A DNA stretch of 64,000 bases, from positions 1-64,000 of the forward strand of contig NZ_JAEKJA010000017.1 in NCBI RefSeq assembly GCF_016411865.1, written 5' to 3'. The translations under genes and the position numbers were made by a program. The stretch's first letter is position 1, and each line of letters starts with the position of its first letter. The notes below the pieces were generated by a model that did not search any database, was not told where the DNA came from, and saw nothing but the letters and a program-made list of their open reading frames with translations. Shown piece after piece: positions 22,451 through 30,471 of this stretch. This stretch comes from Acuticoccus mangrovi. Lineage in GTDB: Bacteria > Pseudomonadota > Alphaproteobacteria > Rhizobiales > Amorphaceae.

Positions 22451-23518
22451 GTGAACCCGATCGTCGAGACCACCCTCGATGAATCCGTGGACGTGGGTGC
22501 GGCGCCGCCGAGCGATCCATCGAGGAGAGTGCCGCTGTCACCCAATCGCGCATCAGATGAACCTGCCGCTCGCGGGAGGCGGCACCACCGCTCGCCGATC
22601 ACGTTGCGTTTTTTCGTCTTGCGGCTGTTCACCGCCATGCTCGCGGTCTGGGGGGCGCTGACGATCGTCTTCTTCGCGCTCAACATGACCGGTAGCCCCG
22701 TTGCGCTGCTCGTGGGCGACAACGCGACGGCGGAAGAGATTGCGCGGCTCACCACCGAGTTCGGATACGACCGGCCCCTGGTCGTCCGATACGTCATCTT
22801 TCTGCGGGACGCGCTCACCGGGCAGTTCCCGGAGTCGCTGCAATACCACTCCAACTCGCTCGACGTGGTGCTGGAGCGGATTCCCGCGACGCTCCTGCTG
22901 AGTGGGCTCGGGCTCCTGCTGGGCGTGACCGTCGGCCTCGGTGTGGGATATCTGGCAGCCAATGGTCGCTGGGCATGGTCGAGGCGAGTGCCGCTCGCGA
23001 TCATCGTCTGTGCCGAGGCGGTCCCGCCGATCCTGCTCGGCGTCGTCCTGGTGCTCATCTTCAGCCTGAAGCTCGGCTGGCTCCCGACGGGTGGGTCGGG
23101 ATCATGGAAGAACCTCATCCTGCCGGTGACGCTGCTCTCGGTGTACGCCGCGCCCTCAATCGCGCGGGTGTTTCGCGCCAGCATCGTCTCGAATGCGCAT
23201 GCGGACCATGTCCGGACGGCCGAGGCGAAGGGCCTGTCCCGCCGCATGGTTCGTTTGCGCCACATCGCGGCGAATGCGCTGATCCCGGTCATCAACCTCA
23301 TCGGCGTGCACGTCGGCGCGATCCTGAGCGGGGCCGTCGTCACCGAGAGCCTGTTCTCCTGGCCCGGCGTCGGCCGGCTCTCCGTCGACGCTCTGCTGAA
23401 CCGCGACTATCCGCTCGTCCTCGCGAGCGTGTGCGTCGTCGCGGTCGGCTTCGTCATCGTGAACCTGTTCGTCGACATCTTCATCGCGGTGCTCGACCCG
23501 AGGGCGCGTGAACGATGA
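22451..23518 (+). CDS. Peptide/nickel-type ABC transporter permease (DppB-like)
   Basis: A 355-residue inner-membrane permease with about six hydrophobic segments. The cytoplasmic loop EAKGLSRRMVRLRHIAANAL is the EAA motif that docks the ATPase. The N-terminus has a polar extension of about 50 residues before the first membrane segment (FFVLRLFTAMLAVWGALTIV), unusual for DppB; GTG at 22451 is the upstream choice and a later start is possible. The gene overlaps the next permease by ATGA. Confidence 0.93.
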   Translation: MNPIVETTLDESVDVGAAPPSDPSRRVPLSPNRASDEPAARGRRHHRSPITLRFFVLRLFTAMLAVWGALTIVFFALNMTGSPVALLVGDNATAEEIARLTTEFGYDRPLVVRYVIFLRDALTGQFPESLQYHSNSLDVVLERIPATLLLSGLGLLLGVTVGLGVGYLAANGRWAWSRRVPLAIIVCAEAVPPILLGVVLVLIFSLKLGWLPTGGSGSWKNLILPVTLLSVYAAPSIARVFRASIVSNAHADHVRTAEAKGLSRRMVRLRHIAANALIPVINLIGVHVGAILSGAVVTESLFSWPGVGRLSVDALLNRDYPLVLASVCVVAVGFVIVNLFVDIFIAVLDPRARER

Positions 23519-24396
23519 GCACGCTGTTCAACAAGACGTTCGCACTCCGTCGCCGCCAGAAGCGAAACCGGTACCGATCCGGCGTGCAGGGGATCGTCGG
23601 CCTGGCGCTGATGGGGATGGTCATCATTCCGGTGATCTTCGCGCCGCTGATCGCGCCGTACTCGCCGACCGCCCTCAACCTCAGCAATGTCCTGGCCGGC
23701 CCGATGACGGGCGGCCACATCCTCGGCACCGACCAGCTGGGTCGCGACCTGCTGAGCCGGGTCCTCTACGGTGGACGTGTCCCGCTGATCGTCGTGACGG
23801 CCGCAGTGCTTCTCGCCTCGATCGTCGGCGTCGTCCTCGGCATGACGGCCGGCTATCTCGGGGGCTGGATCGATCAGGCCGTCTCGCGGTTCGCTGACAT
23901 CCAACTGTCGATCCCCTCGCTGCTGCTCGCACTCGTCATGCTGGCCTTCGCGGGAAGCAGCCTCACCACGCTCATCCTGGTCATCGCGCTGGGGAGCTGG
24001 CCCGCGCAGTTCCGGATCGTCCGCGCCCAGTCGATCTCCCTGCGCAAGATGCCCTTCGTCGAGGCGGCGGTCGTCGGCTGCGTTCCGGCGCATGCCATCC
24101 TGCGTCGGCACTTTCTGCCCAACGTCATGCCCATGGTCGTGGTCACGGCGACGTTGAGCCTGTCCGCCGGCCTCCTCATCGTGGCGAGCCTGGGGTTCCT
24201 CGGACTTGGAATTCGCCCCGACACGCCCGACTGGGGCGCCATGATCGCGATCGGGCAGACGCAGCTCGGTCGGTCGTGGCTTCTCGCGGTGGCGCCCGGG
24301 GTCGCGCTGCTTCTGCTGCTGCTCGGCGTCCAGCTCGTCGGCGATTGGCTGGCCGATCGGTTTTCCGTGCAAGGTCTTCTGGCGAGGGGAGGGTAG
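23515..24396 (+). CDS. Peptide/nickel-type ABC transporter permease (DppC-like)
   Basis: A 293-residue permease with the DppC N-terminal helix followed by the conserved LGTDQLGRDLLSRVLYGGR segment and the EAA-type loop (FVEAAVVGCVPAHAILRRH). It pairs with the preceding permease to form the membrane pore of an importer for short peptides or similar cationic solutes. It starts inside the stop of the previous gene and is followed seven bases later by the ATPase gene. Confidence 0.94.
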   Translation: MSTLFNKTFALRRRQKRNRYRSGVQGIVGLALMGMVIIPVIFAPLIAPYSPTALNLSNVLAGPMTGGHILGTDQLGRDLLSRVLYGGRVPLIVVTAAVLLASIVGVVLGMTAGYLGGWIDQAVSRFADIQLSIPSLLLALVMLAFAGSSLTTLILVIALGSWPAQFRIVRAQSISLRKMPFVEAAVVGCVPAHAILRRHFLPNVMPMVVVTATLSLSAGLLIVASLGFLGLGIRPDTPDWGAMIAIGQTQLGRSWLLAVAPGVALLLLLLGVQLVGDWLADRFSVQGLLARGG

Positions 24397-24403
24397 CCTC
24401 GCG

Positions 24404-26425
24404 ATGCTCAACGTAGACAAGCTCAGCACGGATATCGTCACAGCGGCCGGCGTCGTTCACGCTGTGGATCGGGTCTCGTTGTCGCTCGAGCGCGGGGAGA
24501 TGCTCGGGCTGGTCGGGGAATCGGGCTGCGGCAAGACGATGCTGGCGATGTCGATCGCCGGTTTGCTGCCGGCGAGCGGGTCGGTCGTCTCCGGCTCGAT
24601 CGTGCTGAACGACCGCGATCTCACGAGGCTTCCCTACGACGAGGCGAAGCGGCTTCGCGCGCAGAACATCGGCGTCATCTTCCAGAACCCGACCTCCGCG
24701 CTGAACCCGAGAATGTCCGTCGGCTCGCAGATCGTGGAGGCCCTCAATCCGGAGGATCGGACCTCGGCCGCCGGCGCGGATCGCAAGTGCGTCGAGCTTC
24801 TCGGAATGGTCGGTGTGCCGCGGCCTTGGGATCGTCTCTCGGACTATCCGCATGAACTGTCCGGCGGTCTCGCACAGCGCGTGCTCATCGCGATCGCGTT
24901 GGCGCGCAATCCCGAGCTGTTGATCGCCGACGAGCCGACCACCGCGCTCGACGTGACGATCCAGGCCCAGATCCTCGACGTCATCGATCGCCTGAGGTCC
25001 GAGCTGGGCCTCGGTGTGCTGCTCGTGTCGCACGACATGGCGCTGGTGGCGGAGCGGGCCGACCGGGTCGCGGTCATGTACGCCGGGCGCGTGGCCGAGA
25101 CTGGCGAGGTGGGCGAGGTCTTCCGCAATCCGCTGCACCGCTACACCGCGGGGCTGCTCGACGCGGCGCCATCCGTCTGGTCCACCGGTCACGGCCGGAC
25201 AAGGCTATTGGCGATCGACGGAACGCCGCCGGATCTGTCGGCGCCACCGCCCGGCTGCCGATTCGCTCCGCGCTGCAAGTTCTCCGAGAGCCGGTGCAGC
25301 ACGGAGCCGGAGGTCGTCCGCCTCGACAACGGGCACACATACGCCTGCTGGAAACCGGCAGGTGAGCTGCTCGAGGCGACGTCCGCCGAGATGGCGCCCG
25401 ACGTCGCGCCGGATCACGGCGCGCCGCCCGATGGCGACCGCGGCCAGCCGCTGATGAGCCTCTCCGAGGTGCGGAAGGAGTTCGTGATATCGCGCCGTGT
25501 TCTCGGGATCGGCACGGAGCGGCGCCGTCAGGCCGTGGCCGGCGTGAGCCTCGATATTCTCGAAGGCGAATCGCTCGGCATCGTGGGCGAGTCCGGATGC
25601 GGCAAGTCCACGATCGCCCGGCTGCTGGTCGGCCTGGAGCGGCCCACCGGCGGCACGGTCACGTTGCACGGACGCAAGACGGCGGCGGACGGTCGCGGCG
25701 AACAGACCGCGTGGCGGCGCACGGTGCAGCTCGTCTTCCAGGATCCCTATCTCTCCCTGGACCCGACGATGCGGGTACGCGACTCGATCGCGGAGCCGCT
25801 TCTATACAAGGGCGGGCGCAAGCGCGCGGTGCGCGACCTGGTGGAGCGGTTGGCCGCGGAGGTCGGGTTGGCCGAGGGCGTCACGCGGCGGCGACCCAAC
25901 GAGCTGTCGGGCGGCCAGCGGCAGCGGGTGGGGATCGCCCGAGCGCTCGCTCTCGACCCGCAGATCCTCGTCGCCGACGAAGCCGTATCGGCGTTGGACG
26001 TCTCGGTGCAGGCCGTGATCCTCAACCTCTTGAAGGACCTTCAGCGAAATCGAGGCCTGACATACGTCTTCATCTCGCATGACCTCGGTGTGGTCCGCTA
26101 CGTCTGCGACCGCGTCGCGGTGATGTACCTCGGCAAGATCGTCGAGACCGGCCCGACGGAACGGATCTTCTCCGCGCCTGCGCACCCTTATACCGCGGCC
26201 CTGCTCGCCGCGGTCCCGGGAAACGCCAAGCGAGCGACATTGGAGGGGGAGATCCCCTCGGCGGAGAACCCGCCGTCCGGCTGCAGATTCCGAACCCGCT
26301 GCCGGTTGGCGACGGAGAAGTGCGCTCTCGAAGAGCCGGTCATGCAGAACGTCGAGGGCGATGGCGGTGGCGCCGTGGCGTGCCACTTCCCCCTTGCCCG
26401 AACTGAGGGGATCCCACTCGGCTAG
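24404..26425 (+). CDS. Double ABC ATPase of the peptide importer (DppD-DppF fusion)
   Basis: A 673-residue protein with two nucleotide-binding domains. The first has Walker A GESGCGKTMLA, signature LSGGLAQRVLIA and Walker B LLIADEPTTALD. The second has GESGCGKSTIA, LSGGQRQRVGIA and ILVADEAVSALD. Each half ends with the oligopeptide-transporter cysteine-rich tail (CRFAPRCKFSESRC and CRFRTRCRLATEKC), which in DppD/F-type proteins can bind an iron-sulfur cluster. The first signature has Leu in place of Gln (LSGGL) and the second Walker B has Ala for Pro; both are mild variants. It powers the importer made with the two permeases upstream and the binding protein downstream. Confidence 0.95.
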   Translation: MLNVDKLSTDIVTAAGVVHAVDRVSLSLERGEMLGLVGESGCGKTMLAMSIAGLLPASGSVVSGSIVLNDRDLTRLPYDEAKRLRAQNIGVIFQNPTSALNPRMSVGSQIVEALNPEDRTSAAGADRKCVELLGMVGVPRPWDRLSDYPHELSGGLAQRVLIAIALARNPELLIADEPTTALDVTIQAQILDVIDRLRSELGLGVLLVSHDMALVAERADRVAVMYAGRVAETGEVGEVFRNPLHRYTAGLLDAAPSVWSTGHGRTRLLAIDGTPPDLSAPPPGCRFAPRCKFSESRCSTEPEVVRLDNGHTYACWKPAGELLEATSAEMAPDVAPDHGAPPDGDRGQPLMSLSEVRKEFVISRRVLGIGTERRRQAVAGVSLDILEGESLGIVGESGCGKSTIARLLVGLERPTGGTVTLHGRKTAADGRGEQTAWRRTVQLVFQDPYLSLDPTMRVRDSIAEPLLYKGGRKRAVRDLVERLAAEVGLAEGVTRRRPNELSGGQRQRVGIARALALDPQILVADEAVSALDVSVQAVILNLLKDLQRNRGLTYVFISHDLGVVRYVCDRVAVMYLGKIVETGPTERIFSAPAHPYTAALLAAVPGNAKRATLEGEIPSAENPPSGCRFRTRCRLATEKCALEEPVMQNVEGDGGGAVACHFPLARTEGIPLG

Positions 26426-26484
26426 AGGACAGAATTCCAGGCTCGGTGGGCGCGAACAGACATGCGATCTATGAGGAAGAATGG

Positions 26485-28050
26485 ATGGCTTACGTGTTGG
26501 AAGTGAATTCGTCGCGCAATCGAAAGTCTTGGAAAGACTTCATATCTCTTGTGGCCATCCCGGCCGTGGTGGCCTTGTGCCTCGGCAGCACCGGCGGTGC
26601 CGCTCAGGCCAACGAGTTGACGATCGGCGTGCCCAACGCGATCCCGTGTCTGGATCCCGCGTGCAACAACTCGCAGTATGAGCGCTCGGTGAAGAGCCAG
26701 CTGCATCTGGCGCTGACGAGTGTCAATCAGGACGAGCAACTGGTTCCTCAACTGGCGACGTCCTGGGAGAATCCGGCGCCGACCGAGTGGGTCTTCACGC
26801 TGCGCGACGGTGTCACGTTCGAGAACGGCACCCCGATCACCGCGGAGACGGTGAAGGCGAATTTCGACCGATACCGGGACCGGAGCGCCACGGCGAAGAT
26901 CGCCGGGTCTTGGCTGGCGGATATCCAATCGTCCGTCGCCTCGATCGAGGCCATCGATGATTCGACCGTCAAGTTCACCCTCACCCGGCCGTGGACCGAG
27001 TTTGCCGCGCGCCTCGCCTCGCTGCCGATCATCGACTTGACGTGGGTCGCCGAGGGCAACGATGCCACCAAGGGGGCCAACGCGAGCGGTCCCTATCGAC
27101 TGGTGTCCTTCGATCCGACGAGCGCGATCGTCCTCGAAGCCAACCCGGCCTACTATGGCGAGCCGCCCGCATACTCGAAAGTGACCTACCGCGTTCTCAC
27201 CTCGCCGGCGGCCAGGCTGACGGCCGCGCAGGCGCACGAGGTCGACGTGGTGCTGGCGCTCGACCCGCAGGACTTGGCCGCTCTGAAGGGCGACTCCGCG
27301 TTGAAGGTGGGCGCCGTCGAATCCTCGCGGAACTACTTCATCTGGTACAACACCTCGCGCCCGCCCTTCGACAACCAGGACATTCGCCTGGCGCTGAACT
27401 ATGCGGTGAACAAGGCGGCGATCACCGGCAGTCTCATGGACGGCATGACATCGCCCTCGAAGGGGCAGGTCCTGAACGAGCCCTATCCCGGCTTCAACAC
27501 CGATCTGAAGCCGTTTTCCTTCGACAAGGCGAAAGCCAAGGAGCTGCTCGCGTCGGGTGGCCAGCCGAACGGCTTCAAGATGACGCTGTCCTACCCGTCG
27601 GGCGCCTATCCGGGCATCGATCTCATCGTGCAGGCGGTCGCCGCCCAGCTCGGTGACGTCGGCGTCAACGTGGACCTGCAGCCGATGACCCTCGCCAACT
27701 GGGTGTCGATGCTGCAGGGCGATGCGAGCAAGGCCACCGACGCGACCGTGGCGGCCCTCGCCCCGGCCGACACCCAGGACGTCGGCATGCTGAAGTTCTT
27801 CGCAAGCTCCTACACGATGAACAAGTCGATCGATCCCAAATACGATGAACTGTTCGCGGCGCTGCTCAAGGCGGAAACGCAGGAAGAGCATGCGAAGATC
27901 GTGAAGGAGCTGACGCAGCGCCAGCACGACAATGCGCAGCTCCTGTTCCTGTTCCCGACACCGCTGACGTACGCGATCAACAAGTCCGTGGACATGAAGA
28001 TCCCGTCGAACGGGATGATCCGCGCCTACGACGCGAGCCCGGCCAAGTAG
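26485..28050 (+). CDS. Periplasmic solute-binding protein, family 5
   Basis: A 521-residue substrate-binding protein of the peptide ABC importer. ATG at 26485 is preferred over the upstream GTG at 26446 because GAGGAAG lies just ahead of it. The signal peptide has a basic start, a hydrophobic core (FISLVAIPAVVALCLG) and a probable cut after AQA near residue 43. The mature part has the family pattern SWENPAPTEWVFTLRDGVTF and DIRLALNYAVNKAAI. Fold and neighbours point to peptides or peptide-like compounds; family members also bind opines, nickel chelates and siderophores. The ligand is unknown. Confidence 0.94.
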   Translation: MAYVLEVNSSRNRKSWKDFISLVAIPAVVALCLGSTGGAAQANELTIGVPNAIPCLDPACNNSQYERSVKSQLHLALTSVNQDEQLVPQLATSWENPAPTEWVFTLRDGVTFENGTPITAETVKANFDRYRDRSATAKIAGSWLADIQSSVASIEAIDDSTVKFTLTRPWTEFAARLASLPIIDLTWVAEGNDATKGANASGPYRLVSFDPTSAIVLEANPAYYGEPPAYSKVTYRVLTSPAARLTAAQAHEVDVVLALDPQDLAALKGDSALKVGAVESSRNYFIWYNTSRPPFDNQDIRLALNYAVNKAAITGSLMDGMTSPSKGQVLNEPYPGFNTDLKPFSFDKAKAKELLASGGQPNGFKMTLSYPSGAYPGIDLIVQAVAAQLGDVGVNVDLQPMTLANWVSMLQGDASKATDATVAALAPADTQDVGMLKFFASSYTMNKSIDPKYDELFAALLKAETQEEHAKIVKELTQRQHDNAQLLFLFPTPLTYAINKSVDMKIPSNGMIRAYDASPAK

Positions 28051-28066
28051 ATTGGCCGGATCTAAG

Positions 28067-28100
28067 GCCCGCGGTCCGGATTCGATCGGATCACGCGGGC
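28067..28100 (+). terminator. Hairpin after the binding-protein gene
   Basis: GCCCGCG (28067-28073) pairs with CGCGGGC (28094-28100), with an inner TCCG/CGGA stem. It begins 16 bases after the stop at 28050. There is no T-run, so it may be a Rho-type or mRNA-stabilising hairpin. Confidence 0.4.
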
Positions 28101-28362
28101 AAGGGTGGTGGCCGAGAGGATGCTCTCGGCCACCCGCTCGTCGACGAGGCTCAGGCGCTGTCCAGCGACGCGACGTGCCGCCTCGCGCCGACTGCCGAAC
28201 CGACCGCCGGGAGGAGAGCGGCCGGCGGTTCGTGGCGCAGCGCATACGTCCCGCAATTCTCGACCGTGACGCTCACGACGTGAGAGCGACGGCGTTCTCG
28301 GTCGCGGCCGAGCCGCGCGACGAATTCTTCAGTGTAATGGACAGATAGTGTGGGGGCTTCCG
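28101..28362. other. Intergenic stretch before the Gfo/Idh/MocA gene
   Basis: Together with the hairpin this makes a gap of about 310 bases without a gene. A frame open through it lacks a ribosome site and any family resemblance. An AT-richer patch near 28325-28350 may hold the promoter of the next gene. Confidence 0.4.
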
Positions 28363-29388
28363 ATGAGGTCTGAGACGCCGACGGCGGCATTGCGCATCGG
28401 GTTGCTGGGCGCGGCGAGAATTACGCAAAGCTCGATCATCGAGCCGGCCGCCGACGCGGGCGTGCAGGTGGTGGCGATCGCGGCACGCGGCCGCGACCGG
28501 GCTCAGCGCATGGCGGACGCCGCGGGGATCGCGCATGTCCATGACGGCTACCTCGATCTCGTGCGCGACCCGGATGTGGACGTCGTCTACAACGCGCTGC
28601 CGAACGGACTGCACGGCCCCTGGAATCTCGCAGCGCTGGCGGCGGGAAAACACGTGCTGTGCGAGAAGCCGTTCTCGGCGACGGCTGCGGAGGCGCGCCA
28701 GGTGGCCGACGCCGTCCGCCAATCCGGCCGCGTCCTCATGGTGGCCTTCCACAATTTCTATCACCCGGCGCTGCAACGCGTCCGGGAGCTCGTCGGCTCC
28801 GGGCAACTCGGCACCATCCGCCGCATCGAAGTGTCGATGGCCACGCGGCCGCGTCCGGCCGACGATCTGCGCTGGTCCTTCGCTCTGGCCGGCGGCTCGC
28901 TGATGGACCTCGGATGCTACGGATTGCACTTCTGCCAGCAGCTGCGGGAGAGCTGCGGTGGTCCGCTCGCCGTGACGGCGGCCTTCGCCCGCGAGGCGTC
29001 CGGCTCGCCGGGGGTCGACGAGTCGATGCACGTGGAGGTCGAATTCCCCAACGGGGCGATCGGTACCGTCGACTGCACGATGATGGCGAAGGCGACGCGC
29101 ATGGTCGCACGCGTGACCGGCGATCTCGGCGAAGTCTACGTGCACGACTTCGTCAAACCGCACCGGGACGGCCAGTTGCGCGTCCGGATCGGCGACCGCA
29201 CCTGGATCGAGGATCTCGCGGAGAAGACCTCCTACTTCTATCAGCTGCAGGCGCTCGCTCAGGCCGTGCGCGATGGCGTGGCTCCGCCGACCGATGCGGC
29301 GGAAGGGGTCGCGATCGCGGAGCTGATCGACGAATGCTATCGGCTCGCGCGGATGCCGCCGCGGCCCGTGACCGGTTCGACCGGGTGA
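28363..29388 (+). CDS. Gfo/Idh/MocA-family NAD(P)-dependent oxidoreductase
   Basis: A 341-residue oxidoreductase with N-terminal Rossmann fold (RIGLLGAARIT) and the catalytic-region motif LCEKPFSATAAEA, where EKP carries the conserved lysine. The C-terminal half is the beta-sheet substrate domain (GGSLMDLGCYGLHF with the usual histidine). Members act on sugars, inositols, and sometimes dihydrodiols, biliverdin or imines. ATG at 28363 follows GTGGGGG. It is followed 44 bases later by an SDR, so the pair may reduce or oxidise a shared substrate. The substrate is unknown. Confidence 0.9.
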   Translation: MRSETPTAALRIGLLGAARITQSSIIEPAADAGVQVVAIAARGRDRAQRMADAAGIAHVHDGYLDLVRDPDVDVVYNALPNGLHGPWNLAALAAGKHVLCEKPFSATAAEARQVADAVRQSGRVLMVAFHNFYHPALQRVRELVGSGQLGTIRRIEVSMATRPRPADDLRWSFALAGGSLMDLGCYGLHFCQQLRESCGGPLAVTAAFAREASGSPGVDESMHVEVEFPNGAIGTVDCTMMAKATRMVARVTGDLGEVYVHDFVKPHRDGQLRVRIGDRTWIEDLAEKTSYFYQLQALAQAVRDGVAPPTDAAEGVAIAELIDECYRLARMPPRPVTGSTG

Positions 29389-29432
29389 GAACGATGCCGA
29401 AACAACGGTCATGCTAGTCGGGAGATCGCGAA

Positions 29433-30278
29433 GTGTCCGCAAACAGTAAGGTTTTTCTCGTCACCGGCAGCGCATGGGGATTGGGCTTGGCGATCGTCGA
29501 CGCGGCGCTGACGGCAGGCCACACCGTGGTTGCGACGGCGCGCGACGTTTCGGCGCTGGAAGCGACGTACGGGCACCGGGACGGGGTGGCTTTTCTCTCG
29601 CTTGACGTCACCGATGCCACGGCCGCACAGGGGGCGGTAGAATTCGCGACATCCCGCTTCGGCCGTGTCGACGTCCTCGTCAATTGTGCTGGGATCTCCA
29701 GGCTGGCGGCGGCCGAGGACGCCACGCTCGATGATATTCGCGGTCAGATCGATGTGAACTTCTTTGGGTCCATGAACCTCACGAAGGCGGTGCTGCCGCT
29801 GTTTCGCGAGCAGGGCAGCGGCCACATCCTTCAGATATCATCCGTCGGTGATCGCCTAGCTGGGGCGGGAATGAGCGGGTACCAGGCCTCGAAGTGGGCG
29901 ATCACGGCTTTTTCGCTGGCAGTGGCGGCCGAGGTCGCGCCGCTCGGCGTCAAGGTGACCGTGGTCGAGCCTGGCGCCATGCGCTTGCCGGGCGCTCCGT
30001 CGTCGATGGTGATCGGCGAGATCAGCCCTCCCTATGAACCGACGGTCGGTGCCCGCGCGCGCAGAAAACCCCCGGAGGGATCGGCGAGCCTGCCATCGAC
30101 CGTCGCGGACCTGTTGATCCGGGTGGTGGACATGCCGGAGCCGCCGCTCCGGCTGCTCGTTGGCCGGGATGCCGTCGAGGCCGCACAACGCGCGGCGGAC
30201 AGCCTTGCCGAAATGGATCAGCGATGGCGCACCCTCAGCCTTCTCGACGTGGCACCGGGTCGCAGCGGCGATAAATAG
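29433..30278 (+). CDS. Short-chain dehydrogenase/reductase
   Basis: A 281-residue classical SDR. It has the cofactor motif TGSAWGLG near residue 11, NCAG, catalytic Ser in QISSVGDR and the YQASK pair. A GTG start at 29433 is preceded by CGGGAG. The C-terminal stretch resembles SDRs annotated as oxidoreductases of retinol or 3-oxoacyl type, but the substrate cannot be assigned. It lies at the end of the accessory run after the Gfo/Idh/MocA gene. Confidence 0.92.
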   Translation: MSANSKVFLVTGSAWGLGLAIVDAALTAGHTVVATARDVSALEATYGHRDGVAFLSLDVTDATAAQGAVEFATSRFGRVDVLVNCAGISRLAAAEDATLDDIRGQIDVNFFGSMNLTKAVLPLFREQGSGHILQISSVGDRLAGAGMSGYQASKWAITAFSLAVAAEVAPLGVKVTVVEPGAMRLPGAPSSMVIGEISPPYEPTVGARARRKPPEGSASLPSTVADLLIRVVDMPEPPLRLLVGRDAVEAAQRAADSLAEMDQRWRTLSLLDVAPGRSGDK

Positions 30279-30471
30279 GGGATCGATGCGATATCCGATC
30301 AAGCGGGCCTGGTGTACGTCGGCGGTACGGTTTCGATCGCCGACGGTGCATCGGGCACGCGGCCCCGACACGCTGCCGAGACGGTCCCGACGTCACACGT
30401 GAAGTGCTCTTTCGCATGATGCCTCGACCGTCACGCGGGTAGACACGCCGTGTGACGACGATCACCGGAGA

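Noticed and set aside
28052-28348. Open frame between the binding-protein and Gfo/Idh/MocA genes
   Set aside because: It overlaps the hairpin, has no ribosome site and a composition unlike a protein.
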